Both the position numbers and the translations under genes were made by a program. Positions 34,194-44,216 of a stretch of 64,000 nucleotides of DNA are shown here, in pieces. The stretch is from NCBI GenBank assembly GCA_014381555.1, contig JACNLO010000057.1:1-64000 (forward strand). The letters are read 5' to 3'. The stretch is from Planctomycetota bacterium. Its GTDB lineage: Bacteria; Planctomycetota; Phycisphaerae; Phycisphaerales; SM1A02. The notes under the pieces were generated by a model. It saw only the letters and a program-made list of their open reading frames with translations, searched no databases and was not told the DNA's origin. Every line of letters begins with the position of its first letter. Position 1 is the stretch's first letter.

Positions 34194-37100
34194 ATGTCTG
34201 AACAAGTCTTTGATAAAGTTAACGATTTCAAATCTGCACGAATTGGTCTTGCAAGCCCAAGCGACATTCGCAGTTGGAGCTTTGGCGAAGTCAAAAAACC
34301 AGAAACCATTAACTACCGAACCTATCGACCAGAGAAAGATGGTCTTTTCTGCGAACGAATCTTTGGACCTGAACGTGACTACGAATGCGGTTGCGGAAAA
34401 TACAAAGGAACTAAGTTCAAGGGAATCATTTGTGACCGGTGTGGCGTCAAGGTAACTCACTCAAGAGTTCGACGAAAGCGAATGGGACATATCAACCTTG
34501 CTGCATCTACTGTGCATATTTGGTTTTTCAAAGCACTCCCAAGTCGACTTGGAACGCTTCTTGGGATGAAGACATCCGATCTTGAGAAGATTATTTACTT
34601 TCAAGATTATGTCGTCCTAGAAGCAGGTGATGCTGAAATGGATGGCACCCCGCTTGAATACAAGCAAGTTATTACAGAAGATCAATATCGTGAAATTACA
34701 AGTCGCGGCGGATACGGAGATTTCCGTGCAGTCATGGGCGGCGAAGCTATTCGAGAAATTATCGAAGCACTTGATTTACATGAAGAAGTAACAATCATTC
34801 GCGAGGGATTAGCAAGCACTCGATCAAAGCAGAAAACTGCTGATCTAGCTAAACGCTTAAAACTTATCGAGCAGTTACGAGGAAGCCACAACGATCCTGC
34901 ATGGATGGTTCTTGACGTTGTCCCTGTAATTCCACCTGAACTTCGACCACTCGTTATGCTTGAATCGGGCAACTTTGCAACAAGCGATTTGAATGATTTG
35001 TATCGACGAATTATCAATCGAAATAACCGATTAAAAAAATTAATGGACCTCAACGCACCTGAAGTTATCATTCGTAATGAAAAACGAATGTTACAACAGG
35101 CTGTAGATGCCCTTTTCGATAACGGACGATGTCGACGACCTGTCCTTGGCAGTTCGAACCGACCTCTTAAATCAATTACTGACATGATTAAGGGAAAACA
35201 AGGCCGTTTCCGTGAAAACTTACTTGGAAAGCGAGTTGACTATTCTGCACGATCCGTAATCGTTGTTGGCCCAACTCTTAAATTAAACCAATGTGGTCTT
35301 CCCAAGAAAATCGCACTGGAGTTATACCAACCATTTATTATCCGCTGCCTGAAAGATCGTGGGCTCGCTGATACTATCAAATCCGCTAAACGAATGCTTG
35401 AGCGTAGAGATGAAGAAGTTTGGGATATTCTTGAACATGTCATTCATCAACATCCAGTGTTGTTAAACCGTGCACCTACCCTTCACCGTATGGGTATCCA
35501 AGCGTTTGAACCCGTTCTCGTTGAAGGCAAGGCCATTACCCTTCACCCACTTGTTTGTACAGGGTACAACGCTGACTTCGACGGTGACCAAATGGCTGTT
35601 CACCTTCCCCTTTCGGTTGAAGCACAAACTGAAGCCCATGTTCTGATGCTTTCAACACATAATATTTTCTCCCCTGCACACGGGAATCCACTCGTGTCCC
35701 CAAGTCAAGATATTGTCATGGGTGTGTACTTTTTGACTCACATGGATATTAATGACACACGGCCTGATGAAGATTTGCGGAAATTCCGGAACGCGCATGA
35801 GGCGATTCTGTCATACGATTACGAGCAAATTTCACTCCAAGAAAAGATTCAAGTTCGTCTTCCGAGATATCCAAATATTGTAACTGACGAAAGTGGCCCT
35901 ATCGAAAAGATGCCTGAAAATGGCCGAATTGTAACCACCGTCGGTCGTATCCTGTTCTGTGAAATCCTTTCCCAAGGAATGCCTTTCTACAATTGCTCGC
36001 TTACGAAGAAGGGCTGTAGTCGTGTCATCGATGATACTTTTGAAATAATGGGTCGACCAGAAACACTTACTCTTCTTGACGATATGAAGGATGTCGGTTT
36101 CAAAGCATCAACTTGGTCAGGCATTTCCATTGCAATCACAGATATGCGTATACCTTCCAACAAACAGGATCTTCTTGACGGAACACAAGCAAAAGTTGAT
36201 CGAGTTGAACAAGCTACAGCAGCTGGTGCAATTACAAACCAAGAACGTCACAACCAACTTCTTGACCTCTGGTCTCATTGCCGAGAAGAACTTACTGGTT
36301 CCCTAATTAAGACCCTTGAAGTTGATCGCCGTGACCCTAAAGATAACAGTTATGTTGAAGTCGATTCTAATGAAGGTATTCGTTATCTCAACCCTGTCTA
36401 CTTAATGTCTACTTCTGGTGCTCGTGGTAACGTAAGCCAGATGCAACAACTTGCGGGTATGCGTGGTTTGATGACAAAACCAAGTGGTGAAATTATTGAA
36501 ACACCTATTAAAGCGAACTTCAGGCAGGGATTGAATGTTCTTGAATACTTCTCGTCAACTCACGGTGCACGAAAAGGGCTCGCAGATACAGCTCTAAAAA
36601 CAGCTGACTCAGGTTACCTCACTCGTAAACTTTATGACGTCGCCCAGCCAGTAGTCGTGAACGATTTTGATTGTGCAACAAAACGTGGAATCACAAAACG
36701 TGCGGTCTATAAAAATGATGAAATACACATTCAACTTCGCGACTTAATTGTTGGGCGAACAAGCATGCAAACAATCATTAACCCTGTAACCGACAAAGTA
36801 ATCGTTGCAAACAAACAGATTATTGATGAAAGCGTTGCAAACGATTTGGAAAATCTCAATATCGAAGCAGTTCAAGTTCGAAGTCCACTGACTTGCGAAT
36901 CCGAATCGGGTTGTTGCGCATTGTGTTACGGGCATGATCTATCAACAAGCCAACTCGTTGAAGAAGGCATGGCTGTTGGAACCATCGCTGCGCAGTCCAT
37001 TGGCGAACCAGGAACCCAACTTACAATGCGTACCTTCCACACAGGTGGTGTAGCATCCCGTGAGTTTGTTGAAACAAATTACAAGGCTTCACATTCTGGC

Positions 37101-38588
37101 ACAATGATGCTCCGGGATTGCAATGAAGTTCCTTTACCAGAAGATAAAAATGGTTATCTCATTACACTTAAGCAAACTGGCGAACTTGTCATCGTTGATG
37201 ATAAAGGTCGAGAACTCGACAAGGCGTTCCGTGTACCTTATGGTGCAACTGTCCGCATGCCTTCTGGAACGAAGGTGAAGAAGGGGAACATTTTGGTTGA
37301 ATGGGATCCGCACATCATGCCAATTCTTGCTGAGAAAACTGGTTCCGTTGTCTTCAAGGATATTGAAATCGGCACCACGATGCGAGAAGAAGATAGCAAG
37401 GGTGTTACCGAACGAATCATTACAGAACATACCGGTGATTTACATCCTCAAATTCTTATTCAGGAAAATGAACAGACACTAGACTTCCACCACTTGCCTG
37501 CAAAAGCACGCCTTGAAGTAAAGAACGGCGATCTCGTCGTAACTGGACAAATGCTCGCAAAGCGCCCTCGAGAAGTGAAGGGTTCTGCAGATATCGTTGG
37601 CGGTCTACCTCGTGTTACCGAAATTTTCGAAGCGAGGGTTCCAAAAGAGCCAGCAATTCTAGCACGCGTGACTGGTCGAGTTGATCTTCAGTCCGAACGT
37701 AAGCGCGGCAAAATGGTAATTCATATTGTTCCAGAAGGCAGTGACCCAGTTGAGCACCTTGTTCCACAAGGCAAGCATTTGTTAGTCCATACCGGTGATA
37801 ATGTCATTGCCGGAAGCCAACTTACTGAGGGCCCAAGGGATCCAAACAACATTCTTGAAATTAACGGTGAAGAAGCACTCTATAACTACATGATTTCTGA
37901 AGTTCAAAATGTCTATCGAGCTCAAGGCGTTCCTGTTTCAGATAAGCACATTGAAGTTATCCTCTCCAGAATGCTTAGTAAAATCCAGGTTCAAAAAGCT
38001 GGTGATACTGAACTACTCCCGATGGACTTTGTAGAACGGTATAAATTCCGTGTATCAAATAAGAATCTCGATGGCTCACTTATGATTAAAGATTCAGGTG
38101 ATACTGATTTTGCTGTTGGAGACATTGTCGAAAAAGATACTATCAAAGAAGCGAATGCAATTGCTGAAGCTGAAGGTAAAACACCTGCAAAGACTACAAG
38201 GCCGAAGAAAGCAACTGGAAAGCCACTGCTTCTTGGAATTACTAAAGCTGCTCTCCAATCAGAATCTTTCTTGTCAGGTGCATCATTCCAAGAGACTACG
38301 AAAGTTCTCACTGAAGCTGCATTACGTGGAGCTGAAGATCACCTCAAAGGACTCAAGGAAAATGTGTTACTTGGACACCTAGTTCCTGCAGGAACTGGTT
38401 TTGATCCATATCAGAGTATGAAAGTTAAATTGCTCATTGATCCTATCCCAACAGATGAAGATGATGAGGATAGCATGATAGCTTTAGCAACTTCTCGTGC
38501 CGAAGCCGCTGGAGCACAACCCAGTAGCAGTGGACCAACTGTTCAAGTGCCTTCTACATCAGCAGTCGAAGTAGGCGAACTCTCATAG
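34194..38588 (+). CDS. rpoC: DNA-directed RNA polymerase subunit beta'
   Basis: 1464 residues. The N-terminal zinc finger is CGCGKYK...CDRCGVKV (about 63-82). The catalytic loop [10 protein letters not shown] near 459-468 supplies the three Asp that hold Mg. A second zinc site is [12 protein letters not shown]. The trigger-loop area is [12 protein letters not shown]. The C-terminal ~70 residues are acidic and low complexity (DEDDEDS and Ser-rich). Starts 57 bases after rpoB. Confidence 0.98.
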   Translation: MSEQVFDKVNDFKSARIGLASPSDIRSWSFGEVKKPETINYRTYRPEKDGLFCERIFGPERDYECGCGKYKGTKFKGIICDRCGVKVTHSRVRRKRMGHINLAASTVHIWFFKALPSRLGTLLGMKTSDLEKIIYFQDYVVLEAGDAEMDGTPLEYKQVITEDQYREITSRGGYGDFRAVMGGEAIREIIEALDLHEEVTIIREGLASTRSKQKTADLAKRLKLIEQLRGSHNDPAWMVLDVVPVIPPELRPLVMLESGNFATSDLNDLYRRIINRNNRLKKLMDLNAPEVIIRNEKRMLQQAVDALFDNGRCRRPVLGSSNRPLKSITDMIKGKQGRFRENLLGKRVDYSARSVIVVGPTLKLNQCGLPKKIALELYQPFIIRCLKDRGLADTIKSAKRMLERRDEEVWDILEHVIHQHPVLLNRAPTLHRMGIQAFEPVLVEGKAITLHPLVCTGYNADFDGDQMAVHLPLSVEAQTEAHVLMLSTHNIFSPAHGNPLVSPSQDIVMGVYFLTHMDINDTRPDEDLRKFRNAHEAILSYDYEQISLQEKIQVRLPRYPNIVTDESGPIEKMPENGRIVTTVGRILFCEILSQGMPFYNCSLTKKGCSRVIDDTFEIMGRPETLTLLDDMKDVGFKASTWSGISIAITDMRIPSNKQDLLDGTQAKVDRVEQATAAGAITNQERHNQLLDLWSHCREELTGSLIKTLEVDRRDPKDNSYVEVDSNEGIRYLNPVYLMSTSGARGNVSQMQQLAGMRGLMTKPSGEIIETPIKANFRQGLNVLEYFSSTHGARKGLADTALKTADSGYLTRKLYDVAQPVVVNDFDCATKRGITKRAVYKNDEIHIQLRDLIVGRTSMQTIINPVTDKVIVANKQIIDESVANDLENLNIEAVQVRSPLTCESESGCCALCYGHDLSTSQLVEEGMAVGTIAAQSIGEPGTQLTMRTFHTGGVASREFVETNYKASHSGTMMLRDCNEVPLPEDKNGYLITLKQTGELVIVDDKGRELDKAFRVPYGATVRMPSGTKVKKGNILVEWDPHIMPILAEKTGSVVFKDIEIGTTMREEDSKGVTERIITEHTGDLHPQILIQENEQTLDFHHLPAKARLEVKNGDLVVTGQMLAKRPREVKGSADIVGGLPRVTEIFEARVPKEPAILARVTGRVDLQSERKRGKMVIHIVPEGSDPVEHLVPQGKHLLVHTGDNVIAGSQLTEGPRDPNNILEINGEEALYNYMISEVQNVYRAQGVPVSDKHIEVILSRMLSKIQVQKAGDTELLPMDFVERYKFRVSNKNLDGSLMIKDSGDTDFAVGDIVEKDTIKEANAIAEAEGKTPAKTTRPKKATGKPLLLGITKAALQSESFLSGASFQETTKVLTEAALRGAEDHLKGLKENVLLGHLVPAGTGFDPYQSMKVKLLIDPIPTDEDDEDSMIALATSRAEAAGAQPSSSGPTVQVPSTSAVEVGELS

Positions 38589-38645
38589 ACATAGTTTCGT
38601 TACACCTTTGTAATAGTTCTACCTACCTCACACCCCGTAGAGTAA

Positions 38646-39104
38646 TCATGCGCTTGGGAACTCTGCACCCTGTGTATGGTTTTGATCTTTGTGTCGAACC
38701 ATTCTGAGGTGATTCCCTCGTTCATTAAGATGCACTTCGTTCATAAACGCGCGAATCATTGCAAGCCCCCTTCCCGATGGGAGTGTCAGGTTCTCATTAG
38801 CAGTAGGGTCGGGAATCGTCTGCGGATCATACCCCCTGCCTTGATCGATAACTTCAATTTCAACAAATTCACTCGTCACTGACCAAAGAACATCTATCTC
38901 GGATGTAGTATCGCCTTGATGACCGTGGAGAACTGCATTAGCAAGTGCTTCTTCAAACGCAACCCGAACTGAAAATAGATCGTGATCGCAATATTGGTTT
39001 TGCCGCATTAAGTCGAGAACAGATTCTTGAACCTCATCAAATGATTCGCGAAGACCGCAAATGGTGACCCGTTGTTTGTCTGGTTGTTCTGCTTTTGAGC
39101 ACAT
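38646..39104 (-). CDS. RsbW-like anti-sigma factor serine kinase
   Basis: 152 residues of the GHKL ATPase fold. The N-box is EALANAVLHGH, the G1 box DQGRGYDP, and the G2 box GRGLAMIRAFM. This is the HATPase_c_2 type that phosphorylates STAS antagonists and may sequester a sigma factor. The STAS gene lies 107 bases upstream on the same strand, a standard partner-switch pair. No sigma factor or PP2C phosphatase gene is beside them. Confidence 0.85.
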   Translation of the reverse strand: MCSKAEQPDKQRVTICGLRESFDEVQESVLDLMRQNQYCDHDLFSVRVAFEEALANAVLHGHQGDTTSEIDVLWSVTSEFVEIEVIDQGRGYDPQTIPDPTANENLTLPSGRGLAMIRAFMNEVHLNERGNHLRMVRHKDQNHTQGAEFPSA

Positions 39105-39211
39105 TCAATACTCTATTGCCTCATTTGTTTTTTTTCCAGAAAAATCGGTAGGATTCTCACAAAAAAACAACTAAACATCTTACTTGGAGTAACACTCAGA
39201 AAAAGTGGTTA

Positions 39212-39571
39212 TTACTTTCGAACAGAACCCATTGCATCAGCTAGTGTGTCGCAAATCGAAAAGGCCTTGTCTAATTTTGTGATCCGAAATACATCTCTAA
39301 TCGGCCCATCGAGTGAAGCAAGAACGAGTTTCCCGTTCTTGTCTCCAATTTTCGTATTTACGGTAATCAGCATCCCCAAAGCTGAAGAAGAGAGGGCGTG
39401 TACATTCTTAAAATTTAGAATAACCTTGGGACAAGCCTTTCTCTCGACTACTGAAGACAATTCGTCTCCAATGCGGCTAATGCAAATCTCATCAAGAATG
39501 TTGGTTTCAACAAACTCGACATTAGTGATACCATCTTGTTCAAAAATTTGGAGCATTGATGTTTCAGCCAT
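39212..39571 (-). CDS. STAS-domain anti-sigma factor antagonist (RsbV/SpoIIAA-like)
   Basis: 119 residues. LNFKNVHALSSSALGML contains the Ser in the SSSALG turn that the cognate kinase phosphorylates in SpoIIAA-type proteins. Upstream partner of the RsbW-like gene, and likely co-transcribed. In known systems the unphosphorylated form frees the sigma factor. Confidence 0.88.
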   Translation of the reverse strand: MAETSMLQIFEQDGITNVEFVETNILDEICISRIGDELSSVVERKACPKVILNFKNVHALSSSALGMLITVNTKIGDKNGKLVLASLDGPIRDVFRITKLDKAFSICDTLADAMGSVRK

Positions 39572-39596
39572 AATGATTAATCCTCACAGGTGTACC

Positions 39597-42500
39597 TTAC
39601 CGTAAGAATGAATCGTTCGCGCCAGAATCGAGAATACTTCGGCTAAATAACATTTCTTCATTTTCTTGCTGAATGATAATCTCAGGTCTTAGAAGAATAA
39701 TCAGTGTTGTTTCTTCGCGATTAGTAGTTCTATTTGTAAAGAACCTATTGAGATATGGGATTTTTGATAGCACTGGAACACCCACTTCAGTTTCGTATTC
39801 TCGAACCTTGCGTTGTCCACCTAGGAGCGCCGTTCCCTTATCTGGTACAGAAACAGTTGTTCTGATACGGTGTCGCAATGTAGATGGCAAGTCCACAGTT
39901 GAGTCAATCCCAATGGCACCTCCACCGCCTGCACCACCACCAGCTGCGGCTGCCGAGAAATCAGCAGTTGAGTTAAACTCGACTTCTTGGACATTAAAAT
40001 CTACTTCCATCGTGACATAACGTCTGTCTGCGGAAATAACGCCTTGTACTTCGAACCGTACACCTGAGCCAGCAGTTCCAATTATTGGAGTGTACCCAAT
40101 TGCACCCGCGTTAGAATCTAGACTGAGTGATGAAACATACGCAACTTCACGCGAAATATTAATCCAAGCGCGTTGGCCATTATGCATTGTTAGACGCGGA
40201 GCAGTAAGAATTGTATTACGCTTATCTGCCTGCGTTGCTTCTATCATAAGGTCCACTTGTACATCGTCCATGAATTGCAAACCAAAGCCCAGTGCTGGGT
40301 TGGCACCAGAAACTAGAGATCCAAAAGAGTTGAAGTTGCCAATGGTGTTGATTAATTGATTTGAGTTTTGCACAATTCCTAGTGGACTAATGCCTGAACC
40401 CTGCCCTTGTCCAACATTGGAGTACGCACCATTTGGTGGAGTTAGAGTCCAAATCATTTGAGATGGATCATCAGGGTCTGGTGTAGGAACATAAGTACCC
40501 CATGGAATTGTGTTTCCCGGAACAGTTGGGTTGCCATCACCATCTGGACCTGTCCATACGATTGGATCTACCAACTGTCCATTTGGATGGAAGAAATCGC
40601 TTAATGAAGCAGTTGGGTCATTCATGCTAAGTTGGTTGGACATATCATTATTTGTATTAAAATACAGGTCTAAGTCAAAACCAATCTGTTCGAACCAATC
40701 GGTTGCAATTTGTAAGAATCGAGATTCGACATTTATCTGCAACGCACGGACTTCTCGTAATTTTGCAAGCAATGAAGTTATTTGGCGATGAACTGCAGGG
40801 GTTTGCTTAATAATGAAGTTTCCATTGATTGAATCAATCTCATGTTGCCCATCATCATCCCAATCCCAAGCCCCTGATGGGCTCGTAATGTATTTTTCAA
40901 TGAGGGTCTGCAATTCATCCATCAATTCCTCTTGTGTTTTGCCCTCATCAACGTCACCGTCACCGATGCCACCACCCGAGCCACCACCAGAGCCACCACC
41001 TGTGCCACCGCCACCGCCCCCACCACCTCCACCGCCGCCACCGAAGCCACCCCCCGTTCCACCACTGCCACCACCGGAACCACCCCCAGTATTTCCCCCA
41101 CCTGTAGTAGAGAGTGCAGGTGCGTCAAAGTTTCTAATTTCAAAGAGAAGATCGGTAACGCTGTACACTTCAATATAAGTGTGATCTTTGAGTGCATGTT
41201 TTGTGGAAATTTCGAGTACCCCATCTCGAATGTCGTACCAAACCAAGTCGCCCGCATCCGCTCTGAGAGGATCAGATGGATTATTCTTGATGTTTACGTA
41301 ATTCAAAACTCGTTCCAAAAAGATGAGTAGACTGACGTCACCCATCTTCAAACTATTAATGACAAACGTTGGAGATACATCAAAACCGGTTTCCATCGCT
41401 TCAAGTGTTGCCCAATCAATAAAGAAATCTTCTTGGATACCAGACGATTGTTGAATTTCATCTAAGACATCTTCTAAACTGCGATCTTCGATGTCATGCG
41501 CAGTTCCTGTGCTTTTATCCATGGCGACTTTAATCGCGCGGTTTTGTATTGTCTCACTAAAACCTGCGGCAGAGCCGAGACGACGAATCGTCAGGTTTTC
41601 CCATTCCGATGGATAAGTCATGATTCCAGAAGTTGATTTATCACCAGGACCAAGGTAGTTTTCTTCTGGCGGAACAAGTGCTTCTTGGTTTTGTAGAAGA
41701 AGTTCAGCAGTTCTGAACTCTTGCATACGACCAGATTTTGCGAAATCTTCGTAGAGTTTCGCTTGCTTAAGCACATCCCGAAGAGTAAGAGCGGCTTCAT
41801 TATGCTGATCTATAAAAAGTATTTCCTCAACGATGCCGATTGCCTGAGCATATTTTCGCTCATATTGAAGCTGCCGAATCCGTTTCATATTCTCAAGAAT
41901 CAACTGCGATCTTTTTTGAGATTCTTCAGCTTGACGCTTTGCTTGATCGCTTGAGCGTTCTTCAGCTTGGGTGACTAATCGCTGTTGTTGCCATGCTTCT
42001 TGAAGTTTGGCTATTTCAGCGTTTAAAGTAGTCGCTTCGGATCTTTTCTCATTGAATTCGTCCTCAGAGAATAAATTCTTGTCTAGACCTTCAAGTCGAG
42101 CTAGCGAACCAGCAACAATTTGGCGTGCTCTGTCAAAATCTTCTCGTGCAAGCCGATCTTTAGCAGATGTCATTGAATCCTTGAAAAGCTCTCGAGCTTC
42201 TGCTCGAGCCATTTGAATTTGTTGTTGATACTCAGACAAAAGCTTCGATTGGTCAAGCATTGAATATGCGTGTTGCAACCCTTTTATTATTTCATCATTG
42301 TTTGGTAGATATTGGCTAGCTTCAGAATATTTAATTGCTGCTTTTCGCCATTCTCCTTCTGCAGCGGACTCTTTTGCTTCCTTAAGTAGTCGTACACCAA
42401 GTGCACTTTGTGAGTCCTTGCGTTTTGACTCTGCAATTAATGCAAGGAGTTCTTCATGAGTTAATTCTGAAATCTTGTCGATGAGTTCATCCGAAGCATC

Positions 42501-42653
42501 AGGAATCACAACATCATCTTCTTCTTCAAGCGCTGGTAATGGTTGTGCTACAACGTACTTAGCGAACATTGAAACTGAACAAAAACTACACGCAATAGCC
42601 AGCATAAAACCAAAGCGGTGTGACAAAGTTAATCGATTGACTAGACGGGTCAT
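39597..42653 (-). CDS. large secretin-family outer membrane protein
   Basis: 1018 residues from ATG 42653 with GGAGAG upstream. An N-terminal signal segment ends near YVVAQ. Residues about 50-290 are helical and coiled, with TPR-like repeats and Gln/Glu/Arg-rich stretches. A polyglycine tract (about 516-562) links to the C-terminal secretin domain (about 600-1000), which has GTALLGGQRKV, VPVLSKIPYLNRFFTNR and LIILLRPEII. Secretins form outer-membrane rings of type II secretion or type IV pili. No gsp or pil operon surrounds it, and the long coiled N-terminus is unusual. Confidence 0.88.
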   Translation of the reverse strand: MTRLVNRLTLSHRFGFMLAIACSFCSVSMFAKYVVAQPLPALEEEDDVVIPDASDELIDKISELTHEELLALIAESKRKDSQSALGVRLLKEAKESAAEGEWRKAAIKYSEASQYLPNNDEIIKGLQHAYSMLDQSKLLSEYQQQIQMARAEARELFKDSMTSAKDRLAREDFDRARQIVAGSLARLEGLDKNLFSEDEFNEKRSEATTLNAEIAKLQEAWQQQRLVTQAEERSSDQAKRQAEESQKRSQLILENMKRIRQLQYERKYAQAIGIVEEILFIDQHNEAALTLRDVLKQAKLYEDFAKSGRMQEFRTAELLLQNQEALVPPEENYLGPGDKSTSGIMTYPSEWENLTIRRLGSAAGFSETIQNRAIKVAMDKSTGTAHDIEDRSLEDVLDEIQQSSGIQEDFFIDWATLEAMETGFDVSPTFVINSLKMGDVSLLIFLERVLNYVNIKNNPSDPLRADAGDLVWYDIRDGVLEISTKHALKDHTYIEVYSVTDLLFEIRNFDAPALSTTGGGNTGGGSGGGSGGTGGGFGGGGGGGGGGGGGTGGGSGGGSGGGIGDGDVDEGKTQEELMDELQTLIEKYITSPSGAWDWDDDGQHEIDSINGNFIIKQTPAVHRQITSLLAKLREVRALQINVESRFLQIATDWFEQIGFDLDLYFNTNNDMSNQLSMNDPTASLSDFFHPNGQLVDPIVWTGPDGDGNPTVPGNTIPWGTYVPTPDPDDPSQMIWTLTPPNGAYSNVGQGQGSGISPLGIVQNSNQLINTIGNFNSFGSLVSGANPALGFGLQFMDDVQVDLMIEATQADKRNTILTAPRLTMHNGQRAWINISREVAYVSSLSLDSNAGAIGYTPIIGTAGSGVRFEVQGVISADRRYVTMEVDFNVQEVEFNSTADFSAAAAGGGAGGGGAIGIDSTVDLPSTLRHRIRTTVSVPDKGTALLGGQRKVREYETEVGVPVLSKIPYLNRFFTNRTTNREETTLIILLRPEIIIQQENEEMLFSRSILDSGANDSFLR
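40968..41106 (-). repeat. polyglycine-encoding low-complexity tract
   Basis: About 139 bases of GGN-type triplets on the minus strand, encoding ~46 residues that are nearly all Gly with a few Ser, Thr and Phe. It lies inside the secretin gene, and the frame is intact. Confidence 0.85.
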
Positions 42654-42893
42654 AGAACTCTCCATAGTAAGTAAACCAGCACTCTAACTCTAAGTAGCGC
42701 GACATTATTATTTCGACTATTCAGCACAATGCTCAACAACCGAAACTCCCACCAATCCTACAAACTCGCCCTAAACTTAAAATCACCCAAAAAAGTAAAA
42801 GATATGCCCCGAAGAATCGGATAGCGTACTTTGACAAAAGCAGACTCGCAAGTGGTTCTGAGCTCCGTTACGAATCTTTCGTGACTCTTTTTT
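42654..42893 (+). other. gene-free interval with plus-strand terminator
   Basis: Between the secretin start and the carA stop, both minus-strand genes. It ends in a plus-oriented intrinsic terminator: gttacgaa (42867-42874) pairs with ttcgtgac (42878-42885), then TCTTTTTT. No plus-strand gene precedes it. A small hairpin, ccga-agaa-tcgg, lies near 42809-42820, and TTGACA occurs at 42831. An unannotated small RNA is possible. Confidence 0.45.
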
Positions 42894-44043
42894 ATAGGGT
42901 TTCAGATTGTGCATGCGATTTCATCATATTCACGAATTGTTCGAAGAGATACGATGAGTCATGAGGGCCAGGAGATGCCTCTGGGTGGTACTGAACGCCC
43001 ATTATTGGCAATTCCGCATGCATAAACCCCGCCACAGTATCGTCATTGAGATGCCGATGTGTCACGATGCATCCCGAATCAAGAAGTGATTGCTCATCTA
43101 CGCAAAAACCGTGATTTTGGCTTGTAATCTCGACTTTTCCGGTCTCAACCTCTCTAACTGGCTGATTCGCACCCCGATGCCCAAACTTAAGTTTCCAAGT
43201 TGTGGCACCAAGTGAGAGTGCGAGCATCTGATGCCCTAAGCAAATACCAAACATCGGAAACAATCCGACCAATTCCTTAAGCATTTCGACGGTAGATTCC
43301 ACTGCAGCGGGGTCACCAGGACCATTTGAGATAAATACACCATCTGGCTTATATGTTTTGATCTCAGCAGCACTTGTGGTGTTTGGGACAGATACAACCT
43401 CACATCCAATCGACACTAAGTGTCTATATATATTGGATTTAGCGCCACAGTCAATTGCAACTACCTTCCATTGTGGACTGACTTTATGATTATTTGAAGT
43501 TCCCCATTTTCCAAGACATTCCGACCAAGTCGACTTCCCTTCGCAAGAAGAGCTACTCGCAAGATCTTTCCCAACCATTATCGGACTCTGTTTTGCTATT
43601 TCCACAAGATTGTGATCCGAGATAGAAGAGTCAGTAGTCATTGCTCCACGCAATGCACCAGATTCTCGAATTATTCGAACGATGGCTCTTGTATCGATAC
43701 CAGTGATTGCTGGGACCCCTTCTGCTGCAAGCCAGTGAGTTAAACTACTGTCAGACCTATAGTTCGAAACCGTTTTGGATAATTCCTTAACCACAAAACC
43801 AGAAACTTGAACTTTGTGTGATTCCATATCTTCTGCATTAACGCCATAATTGCCAATTTGGGTTGCAGTCATCAATAAAATCTGCTCCGAATAACTAGGG
43901 TCAGTTAGTGCCTCTTGGTATCCGGTCATTGCAGTATTGAAAACCACTTCACCGCAAATGGGTGTTGAGCATGGACTTCCAAACGATTCTCCAAATACTA
44001 ATGTGCCATCTTCGAGTGCTAATCTACATACCTTCGATTCCAT
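42892..44043 (-). CDS. carA: carbamoyl-phosphate synthase small subunit
   Basis: 383 residues. The class I glutamine amidotransferase domain has the nucleophile Cys in GICLGHQML and the His/Glu in GVQYHPEASPGPHDS. The N-terminal CarA-specific domain has GEVVFNTAMTGYQE and GITGIDTRAI-like segments. It makes ammonia from glutamine for carbamoyl phosphate, used in pyrimidine and arginine synthesis. carB is not in the window. Divergent from priA. A GTG six bases upstream is an alternative start. Confidence 0.96.
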   Translation of the reverse strand: MESKVCRLALEDGTLVFGESFGSPCSTPICGEVVFNTAMTGYQEALTDPSYSEQILLMTATQIGNYGVNAEDMESHKVQVSGFVVKELSKTVSNYRSDSSLTHWLAAEGVPAITGIDTRAIVRIIRESGALRGAMTTDSSISDHNLVEIAKQSPIMVGKDLASSSSCEGKSTWSECLGKWGTSNNHKVSPQWKVVAIDCGAKSNIYRHLVSIGCEVVSVPNTTSAAEIKTYKPDGVFISNGPGDPAAVESTVEMLKELVGLFPMFGICLGHQMLALSLGATTWKLKFGHRGANQPVREVETGKVEITSQNHGFCVDEQSLLDSGCIVTHRHLNDDTVAGFMHAELPIMGVQYHPEASPGPHDSSYLFEQFVNMMKSHAQSETL

Positions 44044-44105
44044 AATCACATTCTAACAACAAATAAGTATATGGCTCCAAGGTCCACTACTGCTCTGCTA
44101 CCACT

Positions 44106-44133
44106 GCTCAGAGCCAAACCAGCTCAGAGCCAA
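44106..44133. repeat. two direct 12-base repeats upstream of priA
   Basis: gctcagagccaa occurs at 44106-44117 and 44122-44133, a 16-base period. They lie in the carA-priA divergent gap. They may be an operator, or chance in a compositionally biased patch. Confidence 0.35.
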
Positions 44134-44216
44134 GCCCAGTATGACCCAGAGACAGAGTTTGAGTTTGGAAGAAATGAAATGAGCAGTGTTTTGAATTGGT
44201 CTGTACACTCGACAGT

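Noticed and set aside
40813-41178. Proline-rich frame opposite the secretin
   Set aside because: It is the antisense reading of the polyglycine codons (CCN), an artefact of the tract.
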